From NCBI GenBank assembly GCA_024642505.1, contig JAHEAZ010000011.1:1-54374 (forward strand): a stretch of 54,374 nucleotides of DNA, written 5' to 3'. This stretch comes from Gammaproteobacteria bacterium (GTDB taxonomy: Bacteria; Pseudomonadota; Gammaproteobacteria; Steroidobacterales; Steroidobacteraceae). This document shows, in pieces, positions 26,808-35,721 of the stretch. Position numbers and translations under genes: made by a program. The notes beneath the pieces were generated by a model. The model did not search any database. It was given only the letters and a program-made list of their open reading frames with translations, and was not told the origin of the DNA. How positions within the stretch are numbered: position 1 is the first letter of the stretch; each line of letters begins with the position of its first letter.

Positions 26808-27881
26808 GTGAACATGGCCGGCGATTCGTCCCGGGAACTCACGCAGGCCTATGCTCTACCGCCCGGGTACTACACCGGCGTCGAGATGCTGGAGCGCGAC
26901 CTCACGCGGGTGTTGGCGCGCAGTTGGCAGCTGGTCGCCCGCCGTGGCCAGCTGGACGGGGCCGGCGATCACGTGGTGAGCCTGGTGGGCAGGACGCCGG
27001 TGCTGGTGGTGCGCGGCGAGGACGGCGCACTGCGTGCCCTGGCAAACGTCTGTCGGCACCGGGCGGGACCGCTCGCACAGTGTGACGGCCGGGCCGCCAA
27101 GGCCCTGCACTGCAAATATCATGGCTGGACCTACGATCTTCAGGGAAGGCTGCGACATGCGCCCGAGATGGGCGGTGCCGAAGCATTCCGCGTCGAGGAT
27201 GTCCGCCTGCCACAGTATCGCGCGGCAGTGTGGCAAGGCCTCGTCTTCGTGGCGCTGGACCAGGGCACGCCGCCACTGGAATCAGTCTACGGCGGCATCG
27301 CGGAGCGCATCGCCCCAATCGACCTGGCCACCATGGACTTCGTCCACCGTGACACCTACGAAGTCGCCTGCAACTGGAAAGTCTACGTCGACAACTTCCT
27401 TGAAGGCTATCACCTACCCTATGTCCATCCCGGACTCAGCAAGGTGCTCGACTATCGCGCTTATCACACGGAGCTCTTCCGCTGGCATTCGCTGCAGCAT
27501 TCCCCCTTGCGGGCCAACGACGGTATTTACGGTGGCGGCGAGGCTTTCTACTACTTCGTGTATCCCAACGTGATGCTCAACATCATGCCCGGTCGGCTGC
27601 AGGTCAACCGCATTCTGCCGCTCGGTCCAGAGCAGTGCCGGGTTGAGTTTGACTACTACTATTCGCCTGACCCGGAAGCGCGTGCGCGCATTGGCCGCGA
27701 CCGGGAGTTCAGTGAAGAAATCCAGCAGGAGGACATCGCAATCTGCGAGGCCGTCCAGCGCGGCCTGGCTTCCGACGCTTACCAGGCGGGTCGCCTGAAC
27801 CCACGCCGCGAGAGCGGACTGTGGCACTTCCAGAATCTGCTGCGGGAAGCCTACGCGGCGCCAGAGGCCGCGCGGCTTTGA
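26808..27881 (+). CDS. Rieske aromatic-ring/amine hydroxylating oxygenase, alpha subunit
   Basis: A 357-residue non-heme iron oxygenase. The Rieske 2Fe-2S ligands are Cys82, His84, Cys102 and His105 (CRHRAG and CKYHGW). The mononuclear iron site has Glu199, His202 and His207 in FLEGYHLPYVHP, with the third ligand Asp in QQEDIAICEAVQRG. That last motif and the single-subunit size are typical of the choline monooxygenase/GbcA/CntA group, which act on quaternary amines, rather than of ring dioxygenases. No reductase gene is adjacent. Start GTG 26808; ATG 26814 is an equal alternative. Its stop overlaps the start of an APC permease (TTGA), which suggests a shared nitrogenous substrate. Substrate unproven. 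Confidence 0.9.
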   Translation: MNMAGDSSRELTQAYALPPGYYTGVEMLERDLTRVLARSWQLVARRGQLDGAGDHVVSLVGRTPVLVVRGEDGALRALANVCRHRAGPLAQCDGRAAKALHCKYHGWTYDLQGRLRHAPEMGGAEAFRVEDVRLPQYRAAVWQGLVFVALDQGTPPLESVYGGIAERIAPIDLATMDFVHRDTYEVACNWKVYVDNFLEGYHLPYVHPGLSKVLDYRAYHTELFRWHSLQHSPLRANDGIYGGGEAFYYFVYPNVMLNIMPGRLQVNRILPLGPEQCRVEFDYYYSPDPEARARIGRDREFSEEIQQEDIAICEAVQRGLASDAYQAGRLNPRRESGLWHFQNLLREAYAAPEAARL

Positions 27882-29242
27882 ACGCCGACCGCAGCCCTTC
27901 ACCGCCCGTACACAGGCAGCTAGGATTCTGGATGTCCACGGCGTTGGTGATAGGCAACGTCATCGGCATGGGCATTTTCATGCAGCCGGCGTCGTTGGCA
28001 CCTTACGGCTTCAATGCTTTCATTGCGTGGGCGATTACCGTGATCGGCTGCGCCGCCCTGGCGCTGGTGTTCGCGATGCTGGCGCGGCGCCTGCCGCATG
28101 CGGACGGCCCCTTTGGCTACATGCGGGAGACGCTCGGCGAGGGCGTCAGCTTTGCCGCGCTGTGGTGCTACTGGATTTCAGTCTGGGTAACCAACGCCGC
28201 ACTCGCCGTGGGCGTCACCGGTTACCTGGTCGCGGTCGTTCCCGACCTGGCCACCTGGCCGCCCGCAGGGTTGGCCGTCGGCATGGTGTGGCTGTTCGTT
28301 GCCATCAACCTCCTGGGTACCCGGTCTGGCGGCGGCGTGCAGGTCGTGACCACGGCGCTCAAGCTGGCGCCGCTGGCCCTGGTAATGGCGCTGGGCCTGT
28401 GGGTGCTGCTCACCGAGCCCGCAGCATACGCTGCCAGCCCGCCGACCACCCCGGTCTCCCTGCCGGCCACGCTGGGGGCATCAACCATAGCGCTGTTCGC
28501 CATGCTGGGGCTGGAATCGGCCGCCATTCCGGCCGGAAAGGTCCGCGATCCGCAGCGCACGATTCCACGGGCGACGCTGGTCGGCACGCTGCTGACCGCC
28601 GCGATCTACATCGCGGTCACCGCCATCGCGCTGCTCCTTGTGCCCCAGGATACGCTGGCGCATTCGAATGCCCCGTTCGTCGAGGTGCTGGACCGCCTGG
28701 CCGGGGTGGGCTACGGTCGGTGGCTGGCGCTGTTCGTGGTGATCAGCGGGCTTGGCGCCCTGAACGGCTGGACGTTGCTGGTGGGCGAACTCACCCGCAC
28801 GCTGGGGGCACACGGCCTGCTACCGGCCATCGTCAGCCGCGACAACTCCCGCGGTGCGCCGGGCGCGGCGCTCGTCCTGACCGCCGCACTGGCCACTGCG
28901 GTGGCGTTGATGAATTACAGCAAATCGCTCGTCGATGGCTTCACCTTCCTGAGCATCGTGGTGACCGCCGCCAACCTGCCGCTATACCTGTGCTGCGCCG
29001 GCGCCCTGCTGGTGCTGTGGCGCCGCGCCCCGGGACTACTCCCCCGCGGCGCCTGGATCCTGGGCCTCGCCGGCGCCGCCTATAGCGTATTTGCCTTCGT
29101 CGGTGTGGGCACGGAGGCTTTCCTGTGGGCATTGGTACTGGCCCTGGCCGGCATTCCGCTGTACGCCTGGCGTTGCCTGCGGCGAGCGCATCTGGCGCCG
29201 GCTGCCGGCGCCCCGGGCACGGCACTGGAATCTCGGGAGTAG
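27878..29242 (+). CDS. APC-family amino acid permease/antiporter
   Basis: A 454-residue transporter with about 12 membrane helices. The TTG at 27878 overlaps the oxygenase stop; an ATG at 27932 would remove 18 residues before the first helix. The helix-1 substrate-binding break reads GNVIGMGIF, which corresponds to the GSGIF/GTGIF motif of AdiC, PotE and CadB-type proteins. It imports or exchanges amino acids or amines across the inner membrane. The close coupling to a Rieske oxygenase suggests it brings in that enzyme's substrate or exports its product. Confidence 0.88.
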   Translation: MNADRSPSPPVHRQLGFWMSTALVIGNVIGMGIFMQPASLAPYGFNAFIAWAITVIGCAALALVFAMLARRLPHADGPFGYMRETLGEGVSFAALWCYWISVWVTNAALAVGVTGYLVAVVPDLATWPPAGLAVGMVWLFVAINLLGTRSGGGVQVVTTALKLAPLALVMALGLWVLLTEPAAYAASPPTTPVSLPATLGASTIALFAMLGLESAAIPAGKVRDPQRTIPRATLVGTLLTAAIYIAVTAIALLLVPQDTLAHSNAPFVEVLDRLAGVGYGRWLALFVVISGLGALNGWTLLVGELTRTLGAHGLLPAIVSRDNSRGAPGAALVLTAALATAVALMNYSKSLVDGFTFLSIVVTAANLPLYLCCAGALLVLWRRAPGLLPRGAWILGLAGAAYSVFAFVGVGTEAFLWALVLALAGIPLYAWRCLRRAHLAPAAGAPGTALESRE

Positions 29243-29330
29243 CCAGCCGCCGAGACCGCGCCGAAAGTCTTGTTACCCCAGGCACAATGACCGTTAAGAT
29301 CGCCCGACGATGGCTTGGAATGGACCAACC

Positions 29331-31367
29331 ATGAGTGGCGCCCCCGGCCCGGTCGGTACCCTCGAAGTCGCCCTGGCGCACGCCGAAAGGCTGCTGGCGA
29401 CCGAGCCAGTGCTGGCCGCCAAACAGGCCGCCGAGATCCTCGTGGTAGTCCCCGGACACCCGGCCGCCTCCCTGCTGCTCGGCGCAGCACGACGGCTGAC
29501 CGGGGACATCCCCGCAGCTTTGTCCATCCTCGAGCCGCTGTCCTCGTCCCAGCCAGACTGGGCAGCCGTGCACTATGAACTGGGCCTGGCGCTCGGTGCC
29601 GAACGCCGTGGCGAAGCCGCCGTAGCCGCGCTCAGGCGGACGGTCGCGTTGCAGCCGGATATGCCCGACGCATGGCGGGTGCTGGCGGATCATCTGGCCG
29701 CGATGGGTGATGTCGAGGGCGCCGACGCTGCCTACGCGCAGCACATCCGCTATTCGACCCGCGATCCGCGGCTGCTGCGGGCCGGCACCGCACTGTGCGA
29801 GAACCGTATCGCGCAGGCCGAGGCCCTGCTGCGATCGCATCTCAAGCAGCGGCCGACCGATGTGGTGGCGATCCGGATGCTGGCGGAGGTGGCGCTGCGG
29901 CTTGGCCGGAATGTCGATGCCGGCAACCTGCTGGCACGTTGCCTGGAACTGGCGCCCGGCTTTACGCCGGCCCGCCACAACTATGCCGTCGCTTTGCACC
30001 GGCAGGGGAAGCCCGCCGAGGCGCTGGCCGAAATCGAGCTGGTGCTAGCCCAGGATCCGCGGAACCCCGGCTACCGCAACCTGCAGGCCGCCATCCTTGG
30101 CCGAATCGGCGAGTTCGATCGCGCGCTCGAGGTCTATGCCGGCGTTCTGGCCGAGTACCCCCAGCAGCCCAAGGCCTGGATGAGCTACGGCCATGCGCTC
30201 AAGGCAGCCGGCCGCCAGGCCGACAGCATCGGCGCCTACCGCAAGAGCATCGAGCTCTCCCCAGAACTCGGCGAGGCCTGGTGGAGCCTTGCCAACCTCA
30301 AGACGTTTACGTTCACGGCCGAAGAGATCGACGCGGTGCGCCGGTTGCTCGCCCGTGACGACCTGTCCACCGAGGACCGCCTGCACTTCGAATTCACGCT
30401 CGGCAGCGCGCTGGAGGATGCCGGACAGCATGCCGAGGCCTTCGCCCACTACGCGCAGGGCAACCGCCTGCGACGCAGCATCGCGCATCATGACGCTGCG
30501 GAAGTGACGGCGCAGGTGCAGCGCTCGAAGGCCCTGTTCACGCCGGCGTTCTTCGCCAGTCGGGCCACCTGCGGCAACCCAGCGCCGGATCCGATCTTCA
30601 TCGTTGGCCTGCCGCGCGCCGGGTCAACCCTGCTGGAACAGATTCTTTCCAGCCACTCCGCGGTCGAGGGCACGATGGAGCTGCCGGACGTGATCTCGAT
30701 CGTACAGAACGTGGCCGGGCGGCACGGTCGGTCGGACGACGCGAAGTATCCGGCGGTCCTCGCCGGCCTCGATCCGGGCGAGTTCCACGCCCTCGGTGAA
30801 CGCTACCTAGAATCGACGCGCATCCAGCGCAAGACCGCGGCGCCGATGTTCATCGACAAGATGCCGAACAACTGGGGGCACGTGGGCCTGATTCACCTGA
30901 TGCTGCCTAATGCGCGCATCATCGACGCGCGGCGCCACCCCCTCGCCTGCTGTTTCTCGAACTTCAAACAGCATTTCGCCCGCGGTCAGCGGTTCACCTA
31001 CGATCTCGAGGACATCGGCCGCTATTATCGGGACTACGTCGAGCTCATGACGCACTTCGACGCGGTGTTGCCCGGACGCGTCCATCGCGTGTTCTACGAA
31101 CGCGTGGTGGAGGACACCGAAGCCGAGATCCGTCGCCTGCTCGACTACTGCGGACTGCCGTTCGAGGACGGCTGTCTGCGCTTCTACGAGAACGACCGCG
31201 CCGTCAGGACCGCGAGCTCCGAACAGGTCCGGCGACCGATTTACCGGGAAGGCATCGACCACTGGCGGCACTTCGAGCCGTGGCTCGAGCCGCTCAAGCG
31301 CGTCCTCGGGCCGGTACTCGAGGCCTACCCCGGCATTCCGCCCTTCGACCCGACCCATCCGAACTGA
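29331..31367 (+). CDS. TPR-repeat sulfotransferase family protein
   Basis: A 678-residue two-part protein. Residues about 5-400 are tetratricopeptide-like helical repeats (recurring A...P..A.A...LG/LA patterns). Residues about 418-650 are a sulfotransferase domain: the PAPS 5'-phosphosulfate loop is GLPRAGSTLLEQIL (about 425-438), and the 3'-phosphate site lies in DARRHPLACCFSNF (about 539-552). There is no signal peptide, so it is cytoplasmic. The acceptor is unknown. Members of this group are often encoded next to TonB-dependent receptors, as here (31 bp upstream of one). Start ATG 29331; the ribosome site is weak. Confidence 0.9.
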   Translation: MSGAPGPVGTLEVALAHAERLLATEPVLAAKQAAEILVVVPGHPAASLLLGAARRLTGDIPAALSILEPLSSSQPDWAAVHYELGLALGAERRGEAAVAALRRTVALQPDMPDAWRVLADHLAAMGDVEGADAAYAQHIRYSTRDPRLLRAGTALCENRIAQAEALLRSHLKQRPTDVVAIRMLAEVALRLGRNVDAGNLLARCLELAPGFTPARHNYAVALHRQGKPAEALAEIELVLAQDPRNPGYRNLQAAILGRIGEFDRALEVYAGVLAEYPQQPKAWMSYGHALKAAGRQADSIGAYRKSIELSPELGEAWWSLANLKTFTFTAEEIDAVRRLLARDDLSTEDRLHFEFTLGSALEDAGQHAEAFAHYAQGNRLRRSIAHHDAAEVTAQVQRSKALFTPAFFASRATCGNPAPDPIFIVGLPRAGSTLLEQILSSHSAVEGTMELPDVISIVQNVAGRHGRSDDAKYPAVLAGLDPGEFHALGERYLESTRIQRKTAAPMFIDKMPNNWGHVGLIHLMLPNARIIDARRHPLACCFSNFKQHFARGQRFTYDLEDIGRYYRDYVELMTHFDAVLPGRVHRVFYERVVEDTEAEIRRLLDYCGLPFEDGCLRFYENDRAVRTASSEQVRRPIYREGIDHWRHFEPWLEPLKRVLGPVLEAYPGIPPFDPTHPN

Positions 31368-31398
31368 TCCAGGGCCCAAGAGCCAGGAGGACCGGACC

Positions 31399-33828
31399 AT
31401 GCAACGATCCCGAAAGCGCAAGACCCGGCGCCGGCCGAACCTGCAGCGCAGCCTGCCGCTCGCCACCTCACTGCTCGCCGCGATGTCAGCGGCCTACGCG
31501 CAGGAAGCGCCCAACCAGCTGGAGGAGATCGTCGTTACCGCCCAGAAGCGGACGGAGAGCCTGCAGGACGTACCGATGAGCATCCAGGCGCTTGGCAGCG
31601 AAAGGCTCGACCAACTTGGCGTCCAGAATTTCGCTGCCTACGCGCAGCTGCTGCCGAGCCTGTCGTTCCAGAATGGCGGACAGAACGGCGGCCCCGGGTT
31701 TTCACGCGCCTACATGCGCGGCGTCGCGAGCGGCGGTGACGGCAATCACTCCGGTTCGCAGCCAAGCGTCGGCACCTACCTCGACGAGCAACCCGTGACC
31801 ATGATCCAGGGAGCGCTCGACATCCACATCTACGACGTCGAACGGGTCGAGGTCCTCGCCGGTCCGCAGGGCACCCTCTACGGCGCCAGTTCGCAGGCCG
31901 GCACGATCCGCATCATCACTAACAAGCCCGATCCCTCGGGCTTCAAGGCCGGCTACAATCTCGAGGCCAGCTCGCTGACGGACGGCGGCGAGAGCTACCT
32001 CGCCGAAGGCTTCGTCAACCTGCCCATCTCCGACAATGCGGCCCTGCGCCTGGTCGGCTGGTACCGCAAGGACGGCGGCTTCATCGACAACGCACGGGGA
32101 TCGGTGACCTATCCCACCTCGGGCATCACCATCGACAATGCCGACCGCGCCAAAAAAGACTACAACGACGGCGACACGGCTGGCGCGCGCGCGGCGCTGA
32201 AGATCGACCTCGACGACAGCTGGACCATCACCGCCGGCCTGTTGGGCCAGGACCAGACGGTTAACGGCAGTTTCGGCTACCGCGCCAGCGACGACAAGCT
32301 GGAGCTGACCCGCTTCAAGCCGGAGCGCAGCGAAGACCGCTGGGTGCAGGCGGCGCTGACGGTCGAGGGCCGCTTCAGCAACTTCGACGTCGTCTACGCC
32401 GGCTCATACCTGAACCGCAAGGACGAGTACGACCTCGACTACGTCGACTACTCCTACTACTACGACTCCTGCTGTGGCTACGGCAGCTACGTCTACGACG
32501 ACGCTGGCACCCTCATCGACCCGACGCAGTACATCCTGGCCAACGACCGCTACGACAAGCAAAGCCACGAGTTGCGCATTTCCTCGAGCAGCGATGGCCG
32601 ATTCCGCTACGTGGCGGGCCTGTTCTACCAGGAGCAGGACCACGACATCGAGCAGCGCTACGTCATCGACAACCTCGCCGGCCCGGATACAGTGGTGGAT
32701 CCGCCCGGATCGCTGTGGGTCACGGGCTGGCCGGACACCTGGTGGCTAACCGAGCAGAAACGCGTCGACCGCGACTATGCTGCCTTCGGCGAATTGACCT
32801 ACGATCTGACTGAGCAGTTCTCCGTCACCGGCGGCATTCGCTTCTTCGAGTCGAAGAACTCCCTGGAAGGCTTCTTCGGCTTCGGCCTGACCAATCCCTT
32901 CTATCCGGACTACGGCGAGCCGCAATGCTTCAATCAGCTCGACCCGGGATATGTCGACAGCCCGATCAAGGGCGCGCCGTGCACCAACGTCGACAAGGTG
33001 GTCAAGGAATCCGGCAACACGGCCAAGCTCAACCTGACCTACCGTTTTGATGGTGACCGACTGGTTTACGCCACGTACTCGGAGGGGTTTCGGCCGGGCG
33101 GCGTCAACCGGCGCGGCGACCTTCCCCCGTACAAGGCTGACTACCTGAAGAACTACGAGATCGGCTGGAAGACCAGCTGGGCCGACAACACGCTGCGCTT
33201 CAATGGCGCCTTGTTCATCGAGGAGTGGAAGGACTTCCAGTTCTCCTTCCTCGGCCAGAGCTCGCTGACGCAGATCGCCAACGCTGCCAATGCCCGCATC
33301 CAGGGCGTCGAGGCCGACTTCCAGTGGGCCGCCACGGATGCGCTGACGCTCGCCGGTGGCGCGGCCTGGATCAACGCCGAGCTGACAAGGCCATATTGCG
33401 GCGAACTCGACGATGACGGCAACGACCTGAGTCCCTGCCCGCGGGAGCCGTTCGCTCCGAATGGCCAGCAGCTTCCGGTGACGCCCGAGTTCAAGGGCAA
33501 CCTGTCTGCGCGTTACGTCTTCGCACTGGGCGGCTGGGATGCCCACGTCCAGGGCGTGGTCGCCTATGTCGGCGAACGCTGGCCCGACCTGCGCACGGAG
33601 CAGCGGGAGATCCTCGGCAAGGTCGAGGCCTATACGATTGCCGACTTCACGGCCGGCATCGCCCGCGGAGGCTATACGCTGGAGCTGTTCCTCAACAACG
33701 CCTTCGACGAGCGTGGACAGCTCGACCGCTGGGCGCAATGCGATGCCTCCATCTGTGGCTCTTCGGGGACCTACATCACGCCGGTGATGCCGAGGACGAT
33801 CGGGCTGAGGTTCGGCCAGCGATTCTGA
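31399..33828 (+). CDS. TonB-dependent outer-membrane receptor
   Basis: An 809-residue receptor with AGGAGG 9 bp before the ATG. The signal peptide has a very basic N-terminus (residues 1-13), a hydrophobic core and a cut near AYA-QE. The TonB box region is LEEIVVTAQKR (about 41-51), then the plug domain (about 55-180, VERVEVLAGPQGTLYG), then the 22-strand barrel to a C-terminal Phe (RFGQRF). The long Fe-pesticin/sugar type is most likely. An extracellular loop at about 342-365 is Tyr-rich with a vicinal Cys pair (YYYDSCCGYG). Ligand unknown; the preceding TPR-sulfotransferase is its likely partner gene. Confidence 0.93.
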   Translation: MQRSRKRKTRRRPNLQRSLPLATSLLAAMSAAYAQEAPNQLEEIVVTAQKRTESLQDVPMSIQALGSERLDQLGVQNFAAYAQLLPSLSFQNGGQNGGPGFSRAYMRGVASGGDGNHSGSQPSVGTYLDEQPVTMIQGALDIHIYDVERVEVLAGPQGTLYGASSQAGTIRIITNKPDPSGFKAGYNLEASSLTDGGESYLAEGFVNLPISDNAALRLVGWYRKDGGFIDNARGSVTYPTSGITIDNADRAKKDYNDGDTAGARAALKIDLDDSWTITAGLLGQDQTVNGSFGYRASDDKLELTRFKPERSEDRWVQAALTVEGRFSNFDVVYAGSYLNRKDEYDLDYVDYSYYYDSCCGYGSYVYDDAGTLIDPTQYILANDRYDKQSHELRISSSSDGRFRYVAGLFYQEQDHDIEQRYVIDNLAGPDTVVDPPGSLWVTGWPDTWWLTEQKRVDRDYAAFGELTYDLTEQFSVTGGIRFFESKNSLEGFFGFGLTNPFYPDYGEPQCFNQLDPGYVDSPIKGAPCTNVDKVVKESGNTAKLNLTYRFDGDRLVYATYSEGFRPGGVNRRGDLPPYKADYLKNYEIGWKTSWADNTLRFNGALFIEEWKDFQFSFLGQSSLTQIANAANARIQGVEADFQWAATDALTLAGGAAWINAELTRPYCGELDDDGNDLSPCPREPFAPNGQQLPVTPEFKGNLSARYVFALGGWDAHVQGVVAYVGERWPDLRTEQREILGKVEAYTIADFTAGIARGGYTLELFLNNAFDERGQLDRWAQCDASICGSSGTYITPVMPRTIGLRFGQRF

Positions 33829-33835
33829 CTGCCGG

Positions 33836-33882
33836 CCCCGCGCGGGAACTGTCTCCGAAAGGAACCGTTCCCTCCCGCGGGG
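33836..33882 (+). terminator. Strong GC hairpin after the TonB receptor gene
   Basis: Two arms, 33836-33849 and 33867-33882, form 13 base pairs around a small internal loop, with a 17-nt loop. There is no T-run, so it is not a classical intrinsic terminator; it may block 3' exonucleases or reduce read-through into korA. Confidence 0.45.
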
Positions 33883-33960
33883 GCCCGCGCCCTCCTTTCC
33901 TGTCACAGCGGGCATCCTGGCGCCGCGCCGTTTAGAATTCGCGGCCTCGAGGACATCCCC

Positions 33961-35721
33961 GTGCCCCACCCTACCGACATCGCCGACAACACCAGTCCGG
34001 GAGCCGCGCAGCGGTCCAGCCTCTCCGTCGCGCTCGTCGGCAGCGGCGGCGCCGGCGTCATGACCGCGGGCAATATCCTGCTCGAGGCGGCGGCGACGGC
34101 CGGCTACTACGCCCTGATGACGCGTTCCTCTGGGCCGCAGATCCGCGGTGGCGAGGCGGCCGCCATGATCCGTATCGCCACCCATCCGGTGGAATGTATG
34201 GATGATCGTTTTCACGTCCTTGCCGGTGTCGATTGGGAAAACGTCCACCGCTTTGCCGCTGAAATTTCCCTCGCCCCTGACGGCGTGATCGTCGGGGACC
34301 CCGGTCGCGGCGAGGCGCCGCTGGTCTTCTCGCGATCGGGAGCAGCTTTCGAGCCTCTGCCGCTGGCAAGAATTGCTAAGGAAATCTCCGGCGGCCGCGC
34401 CAACATGGTCTTGCTTGGCTACCTGGCCGCGCTGCTGGGTCTGCCGGAAGACGCCCTGCGGCAGGCTACCGCCAGCCTGCTTGGCAAGCGGCCGGCTGCG
34501 CTGGAAGCGAGTCTCGTCGCGCTGGCGGCCGGCCGCGAAGCGGCACCAGCCGCCGCCCGGCTCGTGCTCGAGCCTGCGCTTGCCGGGCCCGCCGCGCGTT
34601 GGCTGGTCACCGGCAACGAGGCGACCGGCCTGGGCGCAATAGTGGGCGGCGTACGCTTCGTCGCAGCCTACCCGATCACCCCGGCGACCGAACTGCTCGA
34701 GTGGCTGAGTCCGGCGCTTGCCTCCGTCGGCGGCGTGCTGGTGCAAGCCGAGGACGAACTCGCCTCCATCAACATGATTATCGGCAGTTCCTTCGGGGGC
34801 GTTCCGGCACTGACGGCCACTTCCGGCCCGGGGCTCGCGCTCATGACGGAGTCCCTCGGCCTGGCCGTTGCAGCGGAGATCCCGCTGGTCGTTGTCGACG
34901 TGATGCGCGTTGGTCCCTCGACCGGCATTCCAACCAAGTCGGAACAGGGCGACCTGAACATCGCGCTCTGCGGCCTGCACGGCGACGCCCCGCACCTGGT
35001 GCTGGCGCCGAACGGCGTGGCCGACTGCTTGCAGACCGCGCAATGGGCGGTGGCACTCGCGGAGGCCCTGCAGGCACCCGCGATCGTGCTGGCCGACCAG
35101 TTCCTTGGCCAGGCCCGCGCGGTTGTCGACAGCCCGCGCGACCCGAGGTTGTATGGAAAACGTCTGTGCGCGGCGGTTGGGAGCAAGGACTACCAACGAT
35201 ATGAGCTGACAGCGGACGGGGTGTCGGCGATGGCGATTCCGGGCACGGTCGGCGCAGCCTACACCGCCGACGGCCTGGAGCACAGTGAGCGCGGCACGCC
35301 CTCGTCGCAGGCTGCCGATCACGTGGCGCAACTGGGCAAGCGGCGACGCAAGCTCGAGCTGCACGACTACGGCGCCCTGTGGGCAGATATTGAGGGCGCT
35401 GGCGAGTTCGCCGTGGTGACCTTTGGATCCAGTACCGGCCCCGTTCGCGAGGCACTCGCCCGGCTGCCCGGGCACATCCCGCCCATTCGGCTCGTTTCGC
35501 TCCGCCTGCTGGCACCCTTGCCGCGTGACCGGCTGTCGGAGGCGCTGGCCGGTGTGCACAAGCTGCTCGTGATCGAGCAGAACGAGTCCGGACAATTGTT
35601 CCACTACCTGCGCGGCGTCGCGGACTTGCCGCCGGAATCCTCGAGCCTGCGCAAACCCGGGGGGCAGCAGTTCAATCCCGGTGAAATAGCGCAGCACCTG
35701 ATTGAATGGAGTGGCACATGA
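33961..35721 (+). CDS. korA: 2-oxoacid:acceptor oxidoreductase, fused gamma-alpha subunit (KorA-like)
   Basis: A 586-residue protein starting at GTG 33961. Residues about 20-190 are the gamma domain (LVGSGGAGVMTAGNILLEAA, SSGPQIRGGEAA) and about 215-586 the alpha pyrimidine-binding domain (AYPITPATELL, SGPGLALMTE, GPSTGIPTKSEQGDL). This fused form is characteristic of aerobic two-subunit 2-oxoglutarate:ferredoxin oxidoreductases, which convert 2-oxoglutarate and CoA to succinyl-CoA and reduced ferredoxin. The stop overlaps the start of the beta subunit. 2-Oxoglutarate is the likeliest substrate, but pyruvate or branched-chain acids cannot be excluded from sequence alone. Confidence 0.92.
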   Translation: MPHPTDIADNTSPGAAQRSSLSVALVGSGGAGVMTAGNILLEAAATAGYYALMTRSSGPQIRGGEAAAMIRIATHPVECMDDRFHVLAGVDWENVHRFAAEISLAPDGVIVGDPGRGEAPLVFSRSGAAFEPLPLARIAKEISGGRANMVLLGYLAALLGLPEDALRQATASLLGKRPAALEASLVALAAGREAAPAAARLVLEPALAGPAARWLVTGNEATGLGAIVGGVRFVAAYPITPATELLEWLSPALASVGGVLVQAEDELASINMIIGSSFGGVPALTATSGPGLALMTESLGLAVAAEIPLVVVDVMRVGPSTGIPTKSEQGDLNIALCGLHGDAPHLVLAPNGVADCLQTAQWAVALAEALQAPAIVLADQFLGQARAVVDSPRDPRLYGKRLCAAVGSKDYQRYELTADGVSAMAIPGTVGAAYTADGLEHSERGTPSSQAADHVAQLGKRRRKLELHDYGALWADIEGAGEFAVVTFGSSTGPVREALARLPGHIPPIRLVSLRLLAPLPRDRLSEALAGVHKLLVIEQNESGQLFHYLRGVADLPPESSSLRKPGGQQFNPGEIAQHLIEWSGT

